Source: DATFQE01 sp963733845
GTDB lineage: Bacteria; Actinomycetota; Thermoleophilia; Gaiellales; Gaiellaceae
Reading direction: 5' to 3'
Assembly: GCA_963733845.1 (NCBI GenBank)
Contig: CAVTEM010000010.1
Location: forward strand, 1-64,000
DNA length: 64,000 nt
Part shown: positions 34,241 through 42,434 of the stretch, one piece after another
Layout: the number at the start of each line of letters is the position of its first letter
Position numbering within the stretch: position 1 is the first letter of the stretch
Position numbers and translations under genes: made by a program
The notes under the pieces: generated by a model
Database searches by the model: none
What the model saw: the letters and a program-made list of their open reading frames with translations, nothing else
What the model was told of the DNA's origin: nothing

Positions 34241-35320
34241 TCAACCGCAGGGCCATGCCGACGCTCGACAGGAGCTCCGGCTCGTCGAGCAGCGCCGGGT
34301 CGTGGAGGATCGCCGCGATCGGACCCTCCTCGCTGTCGATCCGCGTGACCGCCGGTCGTCGGGCCCGAGCTCCTCCAGGCGCACCCGCCCGCCGCCGACG
34401 GTGTAGTAGCCCGTCGGGTCGTCGAGCCGGTAGACGAGCTCGGCCGTGGGGTCGCGGAGCGCCTCGCGCACGGCATCCTGCGTCTCCACCAGGGTCGGGG
34501 TCTCGGCCGAGTCGGCGAGCAGCAGCCCCAGGTCGGACCGGGCTAGCCGGCTCCGGAGGATGCCCCAGAGGAAGACGAACGGCGTCGCGACGAATCCGAC
34601 CACGAAGCCGATCGAGATCAGGTCGGCCGCGGTCGAGGAGAGCGGATAGACGACGAGCTGGATCGCGAAGAAGCCGAGCGTCGCCCCGCCTGCGATCAAC
34701 ACCGGCCCGAGCAGCCGGCGGGCGGCCGGGCCCGCACGGCGCCACCGCCGCGCGAGCAGGACGACGACCAGGGCCAGCAGGACGACGGCGAGCCCCTCCA
34801 GGATCACCGAGAGAATCGCGTCGGTGAGCGGGCTGTCCCAGATCAGCAGCGCGTTCTGGGGACACGTGTCGCACTCTTCGCCGGCCGGCGTGGGGTCGAA
34901 GAACGTGGGCAGCAGACTCGCCAGGAGGGCGAGCGCATAGCCGGCGGCGACGACCTTGCGCTCCCCGGAAGTGAGCCGTCCGCTCGGGTAGGCGAGCATC
35001 AGGTGGATCAGGGCGGCGATGAAGAGCGAGCCCACCACCATCCCGATCGCGAACAGGATCGAGTTGTTCGCGGCGCTGAGCGCACCGCCGAAGAACGCCA
35101 GGCCGACGACGATCATCAGCACGCCGGTCCGGTTCTCCGGCCGCCTCGTCTGGGCGATCAGCCCGGCGACGACGAAAGACCACCCGACGAGCAGGCCGAA
35201 GACGCTCACGAGGATGCGGTTCTCCTCGTGGCTGCTGCCCAGGACCAGCACAACGGCGCCGATGCCGGCGACGAGTGCGACCGGTCCGACCGTCAGCCAG
35301 ACCCGTGAGGCGGATCTCAT
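34241..35320 (-). CDS. Multi-PAS sensor histidine kinase, N-terminal membrane part (frameshifted gene)
   Basis: N-terminal portion of the kinase. About eight TM helices (for example VALVAGIGAVVLVLG, VFGLLVGWSFVVAGLIA, LIGPVL-type and FVVGFVATPFVFLWGIL) are followed by a linker (LVYRLDDPTGYYTVGGGR). The true frame leaves this ORF near 34351-34355, where one base is missing; its last 35 codons are Arg/Ser nonsense. The middle segment is read in another frame (DSEEGPIAAILHDPALL, then the first PAS with AIPDTMFRVARDGTVLDI) until an extra base near 34030 restores the original frame. The two errors compensate, so the intact protein would have about 1350 residues. Its ATG overlaps the stop of the receiver gene (ATGA). 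Confidence 0.78.
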   Translation of the reverse strand: MRSASRVWLTVGPVALVAGIGAVVLVLGSSHEENRILVSVFGLLVGWSFVVAGLIAQTRRPENRTGVLMIVVGLAFFGGALSAANNSILFAIGMVVGSLFIAALIHLMLAYPSGRLTSGERKVVAAGYALALLASLLPTFFDPTPAGEECDTCPQNALLIWDSPLTDAILSVILEGLAVVLLALVVVLLARRWRRAGPAARRLLGPVLIAGGATLGFFAIQLVVYPLSSTAADLISIGFVVGFVATPFVFLWGILRSRLARSDLGLLLADSAETPTLVETQDAVREALRDPTAELVYRLDDPTGYYTVGGGRVRLEELGPDDRRSRGSTARRVRSRRSSTTRRCSTSRSSCRASAWPCG

Positions 35321-35670
35321 CCCAGCAGCGCTGTGAGGGCTTCCCCGGAGAGGTCGCCCTTCGGCACGAAGCCGCGGGCGCCGCAGGTCTGGACGACCGA
35401 GCCGAAGTCGGACAGGTCGCGGCTCGATGTCAGCACGACGGCCGGCGACCAGCCGTTCCCACAGAGCACCTCGGCCACGGCGAAACCGTCCATGTCGGGT
35501 AGCTGGACGTCGAGCAGCATCACGTCCGGCCGGAGCCGGCGTGCCTGCTCGATTGCCGACGCCCCGTCTGGTGCCTCGCCGACCACCTCGAATCCCTCGG
35601 CCTCGAGCAGCGCTCGGGCCGTCTGGCGGAAGCTGGGGTGGTCATCGACGATCAGGACTCTCTGTGGCAT
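35317..35670 (-). CDS. Single-domain response regulator (receiver only)
   Basis: A 117-residue NarL-type receiver with no output domain: MPQRVLIVDDHPSFRQTARA supplies the acidic pair, VMLLDVQLPD the phospho-acceptor Asp, and GFVPKGDLSG the switch Lys. It lacks a DNA-binding domain, so it probably acts as a phosphate shuttle or sink, or by protein contact, for the overlapping histidine kinase. The ATG at 35670 gives the normal receiver start; the frame is open further upstream to 35718 but without family resemblance. A partial palindrome resembling the shared motif lies in the gap before tRNA-Glu. Confidence 0.87.
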   Translation of the reverse strand: MPQRVLIVDDHPSFRQTARALLEAEGFEVVGEAPDGASAIEQARRLRPDVMLLDVQLPDMDGFAVAEVLCGNGWSPAVVLTSSRDLSDFGSVVQTCGARGFVPKGDLSGEALTALLG

Positions 35671-35747
35671 GTCCACATGGTGGCAGGATCGCGCTCCGGC
35701 TGCGGTACGGGTAGCCACACTCTTTCCCAGGGCTATCCTCCTCCCGG

Positions 35748-35820
35748 GCCCCCATCGACTAGCGGTCCAGGTCGCGGCCCTTTCAAGGCCGTAGCGCGGG
35801 TTCGAATCCCGCTGGGGGCA
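35748..35820 (+). tRNA. tRNA-Glu (anticodon TTC)
   Basis: A 73-nt cloverleaf. The acceptor GCCCCCA pairs with TGGGGGC plus A. The D arm contains ACTAGCGGTCCAGGT, the anticodon loop is CTTTCAA within GGCCCTTTCAAGGCC, and the T arm is GCGGGTTCGAATCCCGC. A short T-run (ATTTTCC) follows. Confidence 0.95.
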
Positions 35821-35854
35821 TTTTCCTCGACCTCCGGCAGCAGCGTGAACGGCC

Positions 35855-35884
35855 AGCCCCGGCAGGCGTCCACCTGCCGGGGCT
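35855..35884 (-). terminator. Intrinsic terminator of the subtilisin-like gene
   Basis: A 12-bp perfect stem (AGCCCCGGCAGG / CCTGCCGGGGCT) with a CGTCCA loop lies 17 bases past the stop at 35901. Confidence 0.75.
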
Positions 35885-35900
35885 AGCTGTCAGAGCCTGC

Positions 35901-36710
35901 TTACAGGTCGGGGCGGTGGGTCACCCTGACGGCGTTGATTATCGGTGGCTGCTTTCCGGTCCTTTCGGCGAGGCTGACGATGATGGACCCACCGGCGGCA
36001 ACAGTGACCGTGAACGTCCGGTGGTCTGCGGTCAGCGTGCCGACTGCGGCGGCCGGGTCGTAGCCCGGGAGCACCACGGTCCCGTTGACGGACACGTCGA
36101 ACACCCGCGTGCCAGGCGTGAGTCCGTTCCGCAGCTCGGCGAAGGCCAGGTCGACCAGATAGGTGCCGGCCGGGAGGTTGTCGAATCGGTAGCCGCTGGT
36201 CCGCTCACGCTGGTCCTGGTACAGGGCGTCGTCGTTGGTGCCGGCGATGTCCTTCTTCACCGTGACCACCTTGCCGGCGCTCAGATAACCGAAGCTGCCC
36301 GCGGAGTACGCCTTGTCGGCGGCCCACGGGTCACCGGCGGTGTCGGTGAAGGCACCGCCACCGGCGTTGACGCCCTGCCGGTAGGCCGGAACCACCAGCG
36401 TCACCGGGATGTCGATCACCGGCCGGCGGCCGGCGTTGGTGGTGAGCCTGACGGTGCCGTTGTACACGCCTGGGGCAAGGCCGACCGGGTCGGCCCGGAC
36501 CGTGAGAGTCTGGGCCGCGCCGGGGGCCACCGACCCGGAACCCGGGACGACGAACATCCAGGCCGCGTCGTCATCGGCGGCATAGTTGAGCGTCACACCG
36601 CTGGTGGACGTGTTCCTGACCGTCACAAGCGCGCTGCGCAACTGTCCTTCGTTGGCCAGGAACCGCCAGGGAGCTCGGCGTGACGTCGGCCCGTGCCGTG
36701 GCCAGCGCAA
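35901..36710 (-). CDS. C-terminal part of the subtilisin-like protease: Ig-like and malectin-like domains
   Basis: The final segment of the protease gene that starts at 39466, separated from it by two one-base frame changes (near 36863 and near 36669). It encodes an Ig-like immunoprotein domain (RFLANEGQLRSALVTVRNTS, SGSVAPGAAQTLTVRADPVG, LAPGVYNGTVRLTT). A malectin-like carbohydrate-binding domain follows (AFTDTAGDPWAADKAYSAGS, YRFDNLPAGTYLVDLAFAEL, then VFDVSVNGTVVLPGYD). The true frame begins around 36669; residues before that in this ORF are out of frame. These domains probably anchor the secreted enzyme to polysaccharide. About 256 codons match the expected frame. Confidence 0.75.
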   Translation of the reverse strand: MRWPRHGPTSRRAPWRFLANEGQLRSALVTVRNTSTSGVTLNYAADDDAAWMFVVPGSGSVAPGAAQTLTVRADPVGLAPGVYNGTVRLTTNAGRRPVIDIPVTLVVPAYRQGVNAGGGAFTDTAGDPWAADKAYSAGSFGYLSAGKVVTVKKDIAGTNDDALYQDQRERTSGYRFDNLPAGTYLVDLAFAELRNGLTPGTRVFDVSVNGTVVLPGYDPAAAVGTLTADHRTFTVTVAAGGSIIVSLAERTGKQPPIINAVRVTHRPDL

Positions 36711-36778
36711 CGTCGCGGGTCACCACCTGCCCGTCGCTGCTCAGCGTGACGCCACCGCTGTTGGTCACGTAGTTGGTC

Positions 36779-39466
36779 TTACTGACCTCGATGGTGTAGG
36801 TGCCGAGCAGCAGCCGGAGGTCGTACGTGCCGTCGGCGGCGGTCGTGGTGGTGGTCTCCACGCGTGGCGCCGCTCAGCGCCCGCACGGTGGCGCCGTCCA
36901 GCGGCAGGCCGTCGTTGGCGTCGGTGACCGTGCCGGTGACGCGCCCGGTGGGCGGCGGCCGGAACCTGACCGACTGGGCATCCGACAGCACCGCGGTGTT
37001 GAAGGAGTACTGCAGCGCGATCGTGCCGGCTGCGTTCTCGATGCCGACTGTGGCCGAGTTGCCCTGCTCGCGCGGGTCGGCACCGATGTTGCGGTATCGG
37101 GTGACGATGCTGCCGTCCTCGTTCAGCTGGACCTCGACGTCAACCTGCAGGCTGGTGTTGAAGAAGTTGACGTTGCGCCACTCGATGAGGAACGACCGGT
37201 TCGGCGCGGCGCCGGTGGTCCTCGTCCACATCGACCCGGTGCCGGAGATCACGTTCATGTCATCCCAGAACGGGTAGATCGCCGCGTTCGGCGCCGCCGT
37301 CGACGGGATGGCCGTGTTGGTGAACGCGGTGTTCGCGGCCAGGAAGTTGAGGTTGCCGTTGGACGTGACGAACGCCGTGTTGTACGTCTGCCCGTAGAAC
37401 CAGAACGAGAATGGCAACGGCACGCTGGTCGCGACGTCGTCGCCGGTCAGTCCTAGCGGCGTGTCGCCCTGGACGTAGCCGGCCGGCTCGAGGACGCAGG
37501 TGTAGCCGAACCCGTTGTCGCTGCGTTGCGGCAACGTGACGTTGTGCGTGGTGTTGCCGTTGACCGTGACGCTCTGGCTCACCGCGTCGAAGCAGCCGCC
37601 GGCGCTGACCGTCACCAGGTAGGTGCCGTTCGGCACGCTGGCGAACGAGTACTGGCCGTTCGCGTTTGTCGTTGCCGGCGGTATCGGCGTGCCGTTGATC
37701 GTCACCGTGGCGCTGGCCACCGGCCCGGAGGCGCCGGACACCGTGCCACTGAGCGTGCCGCTCGGGGCGGGTGTCAGCGGGAAGTCCTGCGTCGTCGTCT
37801 CGCCCTCGGTGATCGTCACGGTCTCCGAGCCGTTGATGAAGCCGAACGCCGACACCGTGATCGAGTACGAGCCGACCGGCAGCGTGAACTGGAAGGTGCC
37901 GCTGGCCCCGGTGGTCGCGGACCGGTTGACCGGACCGGTGACGTTGACCTGGGCGCCGCCGAGCGGGGTGCCGGTGGCGGCGTTGCTCACCGTGCCGTTG
38001 AGCGTCCCGACCGGGCCGCGCGGCGACTGCTCCACCGCGGCGAACGCGTCGAGCTTGCCCTCGCCCCACACGTTGTTGTTGGCGGCGGTGCCACCGCACG
38101 TGAGGTCGCTGGTGTCCACCGCGGTCTGGTTGAGTAGCGCCGCCGTCTGAGCCAGATCCCCGATCAGCGATGGGGCCGCCGACCACATGAGGGCCACGGT
38201 GCCGGCCGTGTGCGGCGAGGCCATGGACGTGCCGTTGAACGCGGCGTAGCCACCGCCGTTCACGGAGGATCGGACGTTCACGCCTGGCGCGGCCAGGTTC
38301 GGCTTGATTCCCCCGGGTCCCGGGCCGCGGCTGGAACTCACCCAGATCGCGTTGTTGATGTCGAACGCACCGGAGGCGTACGACTCGGCGTAGTCGCCAG
38401 GCGATCCGGCAGTGCTGCAGCTCGGTCCCGAGTTGCCGTTGGAGAAGGCCGGAAAGATCCCGGCCGCCCGCCAGGCGTTCACCGTGGCGAGGTACCAGCT
38501 GTCGCCACCAGGACCGCCCCAGGAGTTGTTGACGATGTTCGGCCGCAGGTCCGGCCGCGGGTTTGCGCCGCCGAGGTCGGTCGGCGCCAGGATCCACTGG
38601 CCGGAGGCCAGCAGCGCGGCGTCGGAGCAGCTGTTCGTCTCACAGCCCTTCGCGGCGATCCATCGTGCGCCCGGCGCCACGCCGATCTGGTTGGCGCCGC
38701 CGTCGTCACCGAGCATGGTGCCCATCGTGTGCGTGCCATGGTCGTTGTTGTCGCATGGCGCGAGGGATGGGTTGCCGCACACGTTCGACGGGTCGAACCA
38801 GTTGTAGTTGTGGTCGAAGGTGCCGCCCCCGGTATTGCCGCGGTACTTACCGACGAGTGCGGCGTGGTCGAAGTCGACGCCCGTGTCGACGTTCGCCACG
38901 GTGATGCCCTCACCGCGCACGCCGAAGGTCGACCACACGTCGTCGGCCCCGATCCGGGCGATGCCCCACTCCACGGCGTTGATCGTTCTCTCGGCCGTGC
39001 CCGGAGTGGGGGTCGGTAGCGGGTAGGTGTCCGGCGAGCGCAGCCGCGTCACGTTGTCGAGCGAGGCCAGGGTCTTGGCGAGCGAGTCGCTGCCGTTCCG
39101 AACCAGGATCGTGTTCGCCACCCAGAACGGCTGGTAGGACACGCCCGACAGAGACAGTTGCTTGCGGACGTCGCTCTGGCTGGCGTTCGCCGTCCGCCTG
39201 AGCGCGTCGACTACCGCCTCCCCCCGCTGATCCCAGTCCGCGATCGCGGACGCCGCCGACAGGTCGGCCCGTTCCGCGAACTCCACGTAGAAGTCAGCGG
39301 ATCCTTTGGTATCGAGCTCGGCAGCGAGTGACTTCTCGAACTTGCCGCTGTCGATCTTCGACGGCTGTGCCGCCGCCGGCACCACCAGCAGCGGCAGTGC
39401 CGCCAATACCGCCGCTACTAGGACACGAGTCCGACCCAGCCGGCGAAGTTGCGGTTGATGCGCCAT
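36779..39466 (-). CDS. Secreted subtilisin-like S8 serine peptidase, main part (frameshifted near its 3' end)
   Basis: A large secreted S8 peptidase. A signal peptide (MAHQPQLRRLGRTRVLVAAV to about residue 34) precedes an I9-type propeptide region (FYVEFAERADLSAAS). The catalytic domain has Asp in VANVDTGVDFDH, His in NNDHGTHTMGT, the oxyanion Asn in GIFPAFSNGNSG and Ser in FNGTSMASPHTAGT. Three carboxypeptidase-regulatory-like Ig modules (GTLNGTVSNAATGTPLGGAQ type) and a nidogen-like domain (FVTSNGNLNFLAAN, YPFWDDMNVISG) follow. An extra base near 36863 ends the frame in nonsense; the product continues in the 35901-36710 segment. GGAGG precedes the ATG at 39466. Resembles proteases of mycelial actinomycetes, so transfer is possible. 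Confidence 0.88.
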   Translation of the reverse strand: MAHQPQLRRLGRTRVLVAAVLAALPLLVVPAAAQPSKIDSGKFEKSLAAELDTKGSADFYVEFAERADLSAASAIADWDQRGEAVVDALRRTANASQSDVRKQLSLSGVSYQPFWVANTILVRNGSDSLAKTLASLDNVTRLRSPDTYPLPTPTPGTAERTINAVEWGIARIGADDVWSTFGVRGEGITVANVDTGVDFDHAALVGKYRGNTGGGTFDHNYNWFDPSNVCGNPSLAPCDNNDHGTHTMGTMLGDDGGANQIGVAPGARWIAAKGCETNSCSDAALLASGQWILAPTDLGGANPRPDLRPNIVNNSWGGPGGDSWYLATVNAWRAAGIFPAFSNGNSGPSCSTAGSPGDYAESYASGAFDINNAIWVSSSRGPGPGGIKPNLAAPGVNVRSSVNGGGYAAFNGTSMASPHTAGTVALMWSAAPSLIGDLAQTAALLNQTAVDTSDLTCGGTAANNNVWGEGKLDAFAAVEQSPRGPVGTLNGTVSNAATGTPLGGAQVNVTGPVNRSATTGASGTFQFTLPVGSYSITVSAFGFINGSETVTITEGETTTQDFPLTPAPSGTLSGTVSGASGPVASATVTINGTPIPPATTNANGQYSFASVPNGTYLVTVSAGGCFDAVSQSVTVNGNTTHNVTLPQRSDNGFGYTCVLEPAGYVQGDTPLGLTGDDVATSVPLPFSFWFYGQTYNTAFVTSNGNLNFLAANTAFTNTAIPSTAAPNAAIYPFWDDMNVISGTGSMWTRTTGAAPNRSFLIEWRNVNFFNTSLQVDVEVQLNEDGSIVTRYRNIGADPREQGNSATVGIENAAGTIALQYSFNTAVLSDAQSVRFRPPPTGRVTGTVTDANDGLPLDGATVRALSGATRGDHHHDRRRRHVRPPAAARHLHHRGQ

Positions 39467-39641
39467 GGAGTTCCTCCATCCGATGTCGACGCTAACCGCA
39501 GCGACCACTATGTGCCGCGCGCTAGCCGTACCACCTTTGGCGGGCAGAAGTCAACTCCGGCCCAGACCCGCCTGGGACGTATCTCCGGAGAGGATCGGCT
39601 GCCGCTGGGCCGAAACACCTCGTGTGCTCTCTGCGTTGCTC

Positions 39642-39999
39642 ATGTTCGAAAGGTTCGCGAAGGCACTGAAGGTCGCTGTGCGCGACGAGGGCTTTGCGCA
39701 GATCCTGGGGACGGGGTTTCTTCTCGTCATCGTGGGCACGCTCACCTACACGACGAGCCAGGACTGGAGTCTCGTGGACGGCTTCTATTTCGCAGTCGCG
39801 ACGCTGACGACGTCGAGCATCGCCGATCCGGACCTCACGATCACGGGCGGGCCGATCAAGATCTTCCACCGTCTTCTACGTCCTGGTCGGCATCGGCATT
39901 CTGGTCGAGCTCGCGCGACAGCTCGGCTTTGCCTACGTCGAGGTGCGGCGAGACGAGAAGGCGGCGAAAGCCGCCAAGGCAGACCACGCAACTCAGTAG
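39642..39999 (+). pseudogene. Two-TM ion-channel-like protein with non-canonical filter, frameshifted
   Basis: About 118 residues in the repaired frame: MFERFAKALKVAVRDEGFAQ, TM1 (ILGTGFLLVIVGTLTYT), pore region DGFYFAVATLTTSSIADPDL, then TM2 (TVFYVLVGIGILVELARQLG) and a charged tail (VEVRRDEKAAKAAKADHATQ). The layout is that of a 2TM potassium channel (Ion_trans_2). Where K+ channels have TTVGYGD, this reads TTSSIAD, so K+ selectivity is doubtful. One extra C at 39866-39867 breaks the frame inside IKIF-TVFY; removing it gives an uninterrupted protein to the TAG at 39997-39999. The break may be a sequence error. No ribosome site is evident. Confidence 0.65.
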
Positions 40000-40082
40000 T
40001 CGAAGGCCGACCCAGGTTTCGGCTCGCCGGCGTCGAGGGTGCCGGAGTGTCCGGCGAAGACGGCCACCGCGTTGTCGGACAT
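39993..40082 (-). CDS. Possible 29-residue peptide
   Basis: A short ORF (MSDNAVAVFAGHSGTLDAGE...) with AAAAAGGTGG just before the ATG, ending 7 bases inside the convergent channel gene. The opening resembles the N-terminus of DUF1269-type membrane proteins, so it may be a truncated remnant rather than a functional peptide. Support is weak. Confidence 0.25.
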   Translation of the reverse strand: MSDNAVAVFAGHSGTLDAGEPKPGSAFDY

Positions 40083-40159
40083 GGGGCCACCTTTTTCTAG
40101 CCGCGACCAGGCCACGTCAAAACGTGGCACCCGCGGGCGCGACCGGCAAGGTACGCGAC

Positions 40160-41492
40160 ATGGCACGCACCGCTCGACGCCCTCCCGCGGAGGTGATGTC
40201 AGCCGACGAGGCGCGGCGGATCGCCCTGGCCGCACAGGGATTCGGCGATCCGCGCCCCGGCGGGAGGGTCACCGCCGGGCACCTCCACCGCGTCATCGAA
40301 CGGATCGGCGTGCTGCAGCTCGACTCGGTCAACGTGCTGTGCCGGTCGCACTACCTGCCCGTGTTCGCCCGCCTCGGGCCCTACTCCCGCGACTCCCTCG
40401 ACAGGATCGCCTGGGGCGCGCCCAAGCAGCGCAAGCTGTTCGAGTTCTGGGCGCACGCGGCCTCGATGCTGCCGCTCAGCACGTTCCCGTTGCTGCGCTG
40501 GCGGATGGATGCGGCACGCCGCTGGGTGTGGGAGGACTGGAAGTCGCCGGACGCGCCGGGACGGCCGCCGGCGGACTACGCCACGAGCTGGGATCCCGCG
40601 ATCCAGGCGCCTTGGGCGGTCATCGAGGGAATGACGCGGCTGACCCTGGAGCGGCCCGGCCTGGTCAGCGAGGTGCTCGCGCTCATCACCGAGCGCGGAC
40701 CCGTGTCCGCCGGCGACGCCAGTCCGGACGGTCAACGGCGCAAGGGCCCGGCGGCCGAGGGAGGCCGGATGTGGAACTGGCAGGACTCCAAGATCGCGAT
40801 CGAGTGGCTGTTCTGCACCGGCCAGGTCACCATCGCGACGCGGAAAGGGGTTCGAGCGGATCTACGACCTCAGCGAACGCGTCCTCCCGCCCGACGTCTT
40901 GAACGCGCCCGCACCGAGCGCCGAGGACGCCCAGCGGGAGCTGCTGCGGATCGCGGCCGGCCGCCTCGGCGTCGGCACCGAGAAACACATGCGCGGCTAC
41001 TTCGGCCTCTCCGGTCCCCAGCCAAAGGCGCTGATCGACGACCTCGTTGACGCCGGGGAGCTCGTGCCGGTACGAGTCGAGGGCACCCGAATGCTCCGCT
41101 GGTCAGAAGCCACGGCGCCCAGCGAGATCGAGGCGCGGGCCTTGCTGTCACCGTTCGACTCGCTCATCTGGGATCGCGACCGCACGCTGCGGCTGTTCGA
41201 CTTCCACTACCGGATCAGCCTCTACACGCCCGCGGCCCAGCGCGTCCACGGCTACTACGTCCTGCCGTTCCTGCTCGGCGACAAGCTGGTCGCCCGCGTG
41301 GACCTGAAGGCCGATCGCCGGCAGTCCGCGTTGCTCGTCCCGGTCGTCACGGCCGAGCCCGGCGTGGATCACCGCGACGCCGCTGCCGAGCTCGCCGAGG
41401 AGCTCCGGCTGATGGCGGACTGGCTCGAGCTCGACAAGGTGGTCGTCGACGGCAAGGGGGACCTCGCGCCGGCACTGAAGCGGGCTCTGTAA
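40160..41492 (+). pseudogene. YcaQ/AlkZ-like winged-helix DNA glycosylase, frameshifted in a G-run
   Basis: Winged-helix DNA-binding protein of the HTH_42/YcaQ family; characterised members (AlkZ, YcaQ) are DNA glycosylases that unhook interstrand crosslinks. The catalytic QxD motif is visible in GVLQLDSVNVLCRSHYLPVF, followed by RMWNWQDSKIAIEWLFCTG. At 40847-40850 a run of four Gs has one too many. With three, TRKGFERIYDLSERVLPPDV continues into the normal C-terminal half (LLSPFDSLIWDRDRTLRLF, YYVLPFLLGDKLVARVDLK) and the stop at 41490-41492. A homopolymer indel is a classic sequencing error, so the gene is probably functional. Start 40160 is preferred; an ATG at 40196 is possible. Confidence 0.82.
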
Positions 41493-41594
41493 GAGCGCGG
41501 CCGCGGACGACCGACGACAAGCTCGAAATGCCCCGAACGGGTTATAGCGGTCGCGGCGCGACATAACGAGAGTTCGCGCACGCCCGCTAGCTCG

Positions 41595-41712
41595 GCCCCC
41601 ACCGGCTAGCGGTCGATGCACCACACGACTCGGCCTGCTTTCGCGGGCCGTTGTCGTTTTCGGGCCCAGCCGCAGCTCGTCCCGGAAGTCACGAACCCGG
41701 GCGAGGGGCATT
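41595..41712 (+). other. tRNA-Glu-like relic
   Basis: The first 20 bases (41595-41614) match the 5' end of the intact tRNA-Glu at 35748 with two mismatches, through the D arm (CTAGCGGTC). The segment ends in GAGGGGCA then TTTT, like a tRNA-Glu 3' end and its T-run. The middle is longer than a tRNA and does not fold as a cloverleaf, so this looks like a decayed or interrupted copy. Confidence 0.35.
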
Positions 41713-41720
41713 TTGGCGAG

Positions 41721-42275
41721 CTAGGCCCACGGGAGGCGGTCCCAGAACGAGGGTCGCTCCCGCCGAAACCACTCGAAGCCCGCGGCCGCCTGCTCGAAGT
41801 CGGACGTCTCCTCCTTCGCGCTCGCGCCGTAGCGCGCCGCGAGCGCCGACACCGGGTAGAGCACTCGCATGTTCCCCGACCGTGCACCGGCCATCAGGAT
41901 CACGCACGGCCCGTCGCCTGCGCCCACGAAGATGTGCTCGGTCCCGGATGGACAGTGGAAGAAGTCCCACGGACGGAGGAGCCGCTCTTCGCCCTCGACG
42001 AGCAGCCGACACTCCCCGGACAGCACGAGGAACGCCTCCTGATCCGACTCGGCGTGGTAGACGCCGCTCGGCTCGCCCGGCTTCAGGACGTGCAGACAGA
42101 TGCCGAGCTGCGGGAATTCGAGCTCCTCATTTTCGAAGCTGCACCTCGAGCCGCGCGGCTGCTTACCGGTGTTCCCAGACGTCCACCACTCGGCGTCCCG
42201 CACGTTCACGACGAACCAGCCGGCGCTGGCGGGTGCGAGGCCTGAGCCGGAGTCGGCGAGCCGCGCCTCGGACAC
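41721..42275 (-). CDS. Cupin-domain protein
   Basis: A 184-residue single-domain cupin. Motif 1 is HVLKPGEPSGVYHAESDQEA, with metal ligands likely His (YHAE), Glu and a later His. The intermotif strand is FLVLSGECRLLVEGEERLL, and motif 2 is WDFFHCPSGTEHIFVG. The C-terminal tail (FEWFRRERPSFWDRLPW) is typical of a widespread uncharacterised cupin family. It lacks an attached enzyme domain; binding of a small ligand or sugar isomerisation are both possible. It is transcribed alone, between the tRNA-like relic and the divergent DUF3455 gene. Confidence 0.82.
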   Translation of the reverse strand: MSEARLADSGSGLAPASAGWFVVNVRDAEWWTSGNTGKQPRGSRCSFENEELEFPQLGICLHVLKPGEPSGVYHAESDQEAFLVLSGECRLLVEGEERLLRPWDFFHCPSGTEHIFVGAGDGPCVILMAGARSGNMRVLYPVSALAARYGASAKEETSDFEQAAAGFEWFRRERPSFWDRLPWA

Positions 42276-42434
42276 GGCGCGAGTCTAAGCGAGAGACAGA
42301 ACGGCCCGACTTCAACCCGCGGGCTCCCAGCTAGGTACGCACGCGCACGAAGACAGGTAGCCGCCACCGATGTCGGCGCGCGTGGGGCAGTCATAGCGTC
42401 CTTCTCGATTCGACGATCACGAAGGAGGACATCG

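Noticed and set aside
35711..35738. A further copy of the shared 28-bp motif before the receiver gene
   Set aside because: TAGCCACAC matches copy D on the plus strand and a reversed half lies opposite, but the remainder is one base shorter and poorly conserved. I list it only as a possible partial site.
35857..35890. GGCAGGCGTCC...GGGGCTAG, resembling the shared motif
   Set aside because: It is the 12-bp terminator stem of the S8 protease gene; the similarity is coincidental and position is downstream of genes.
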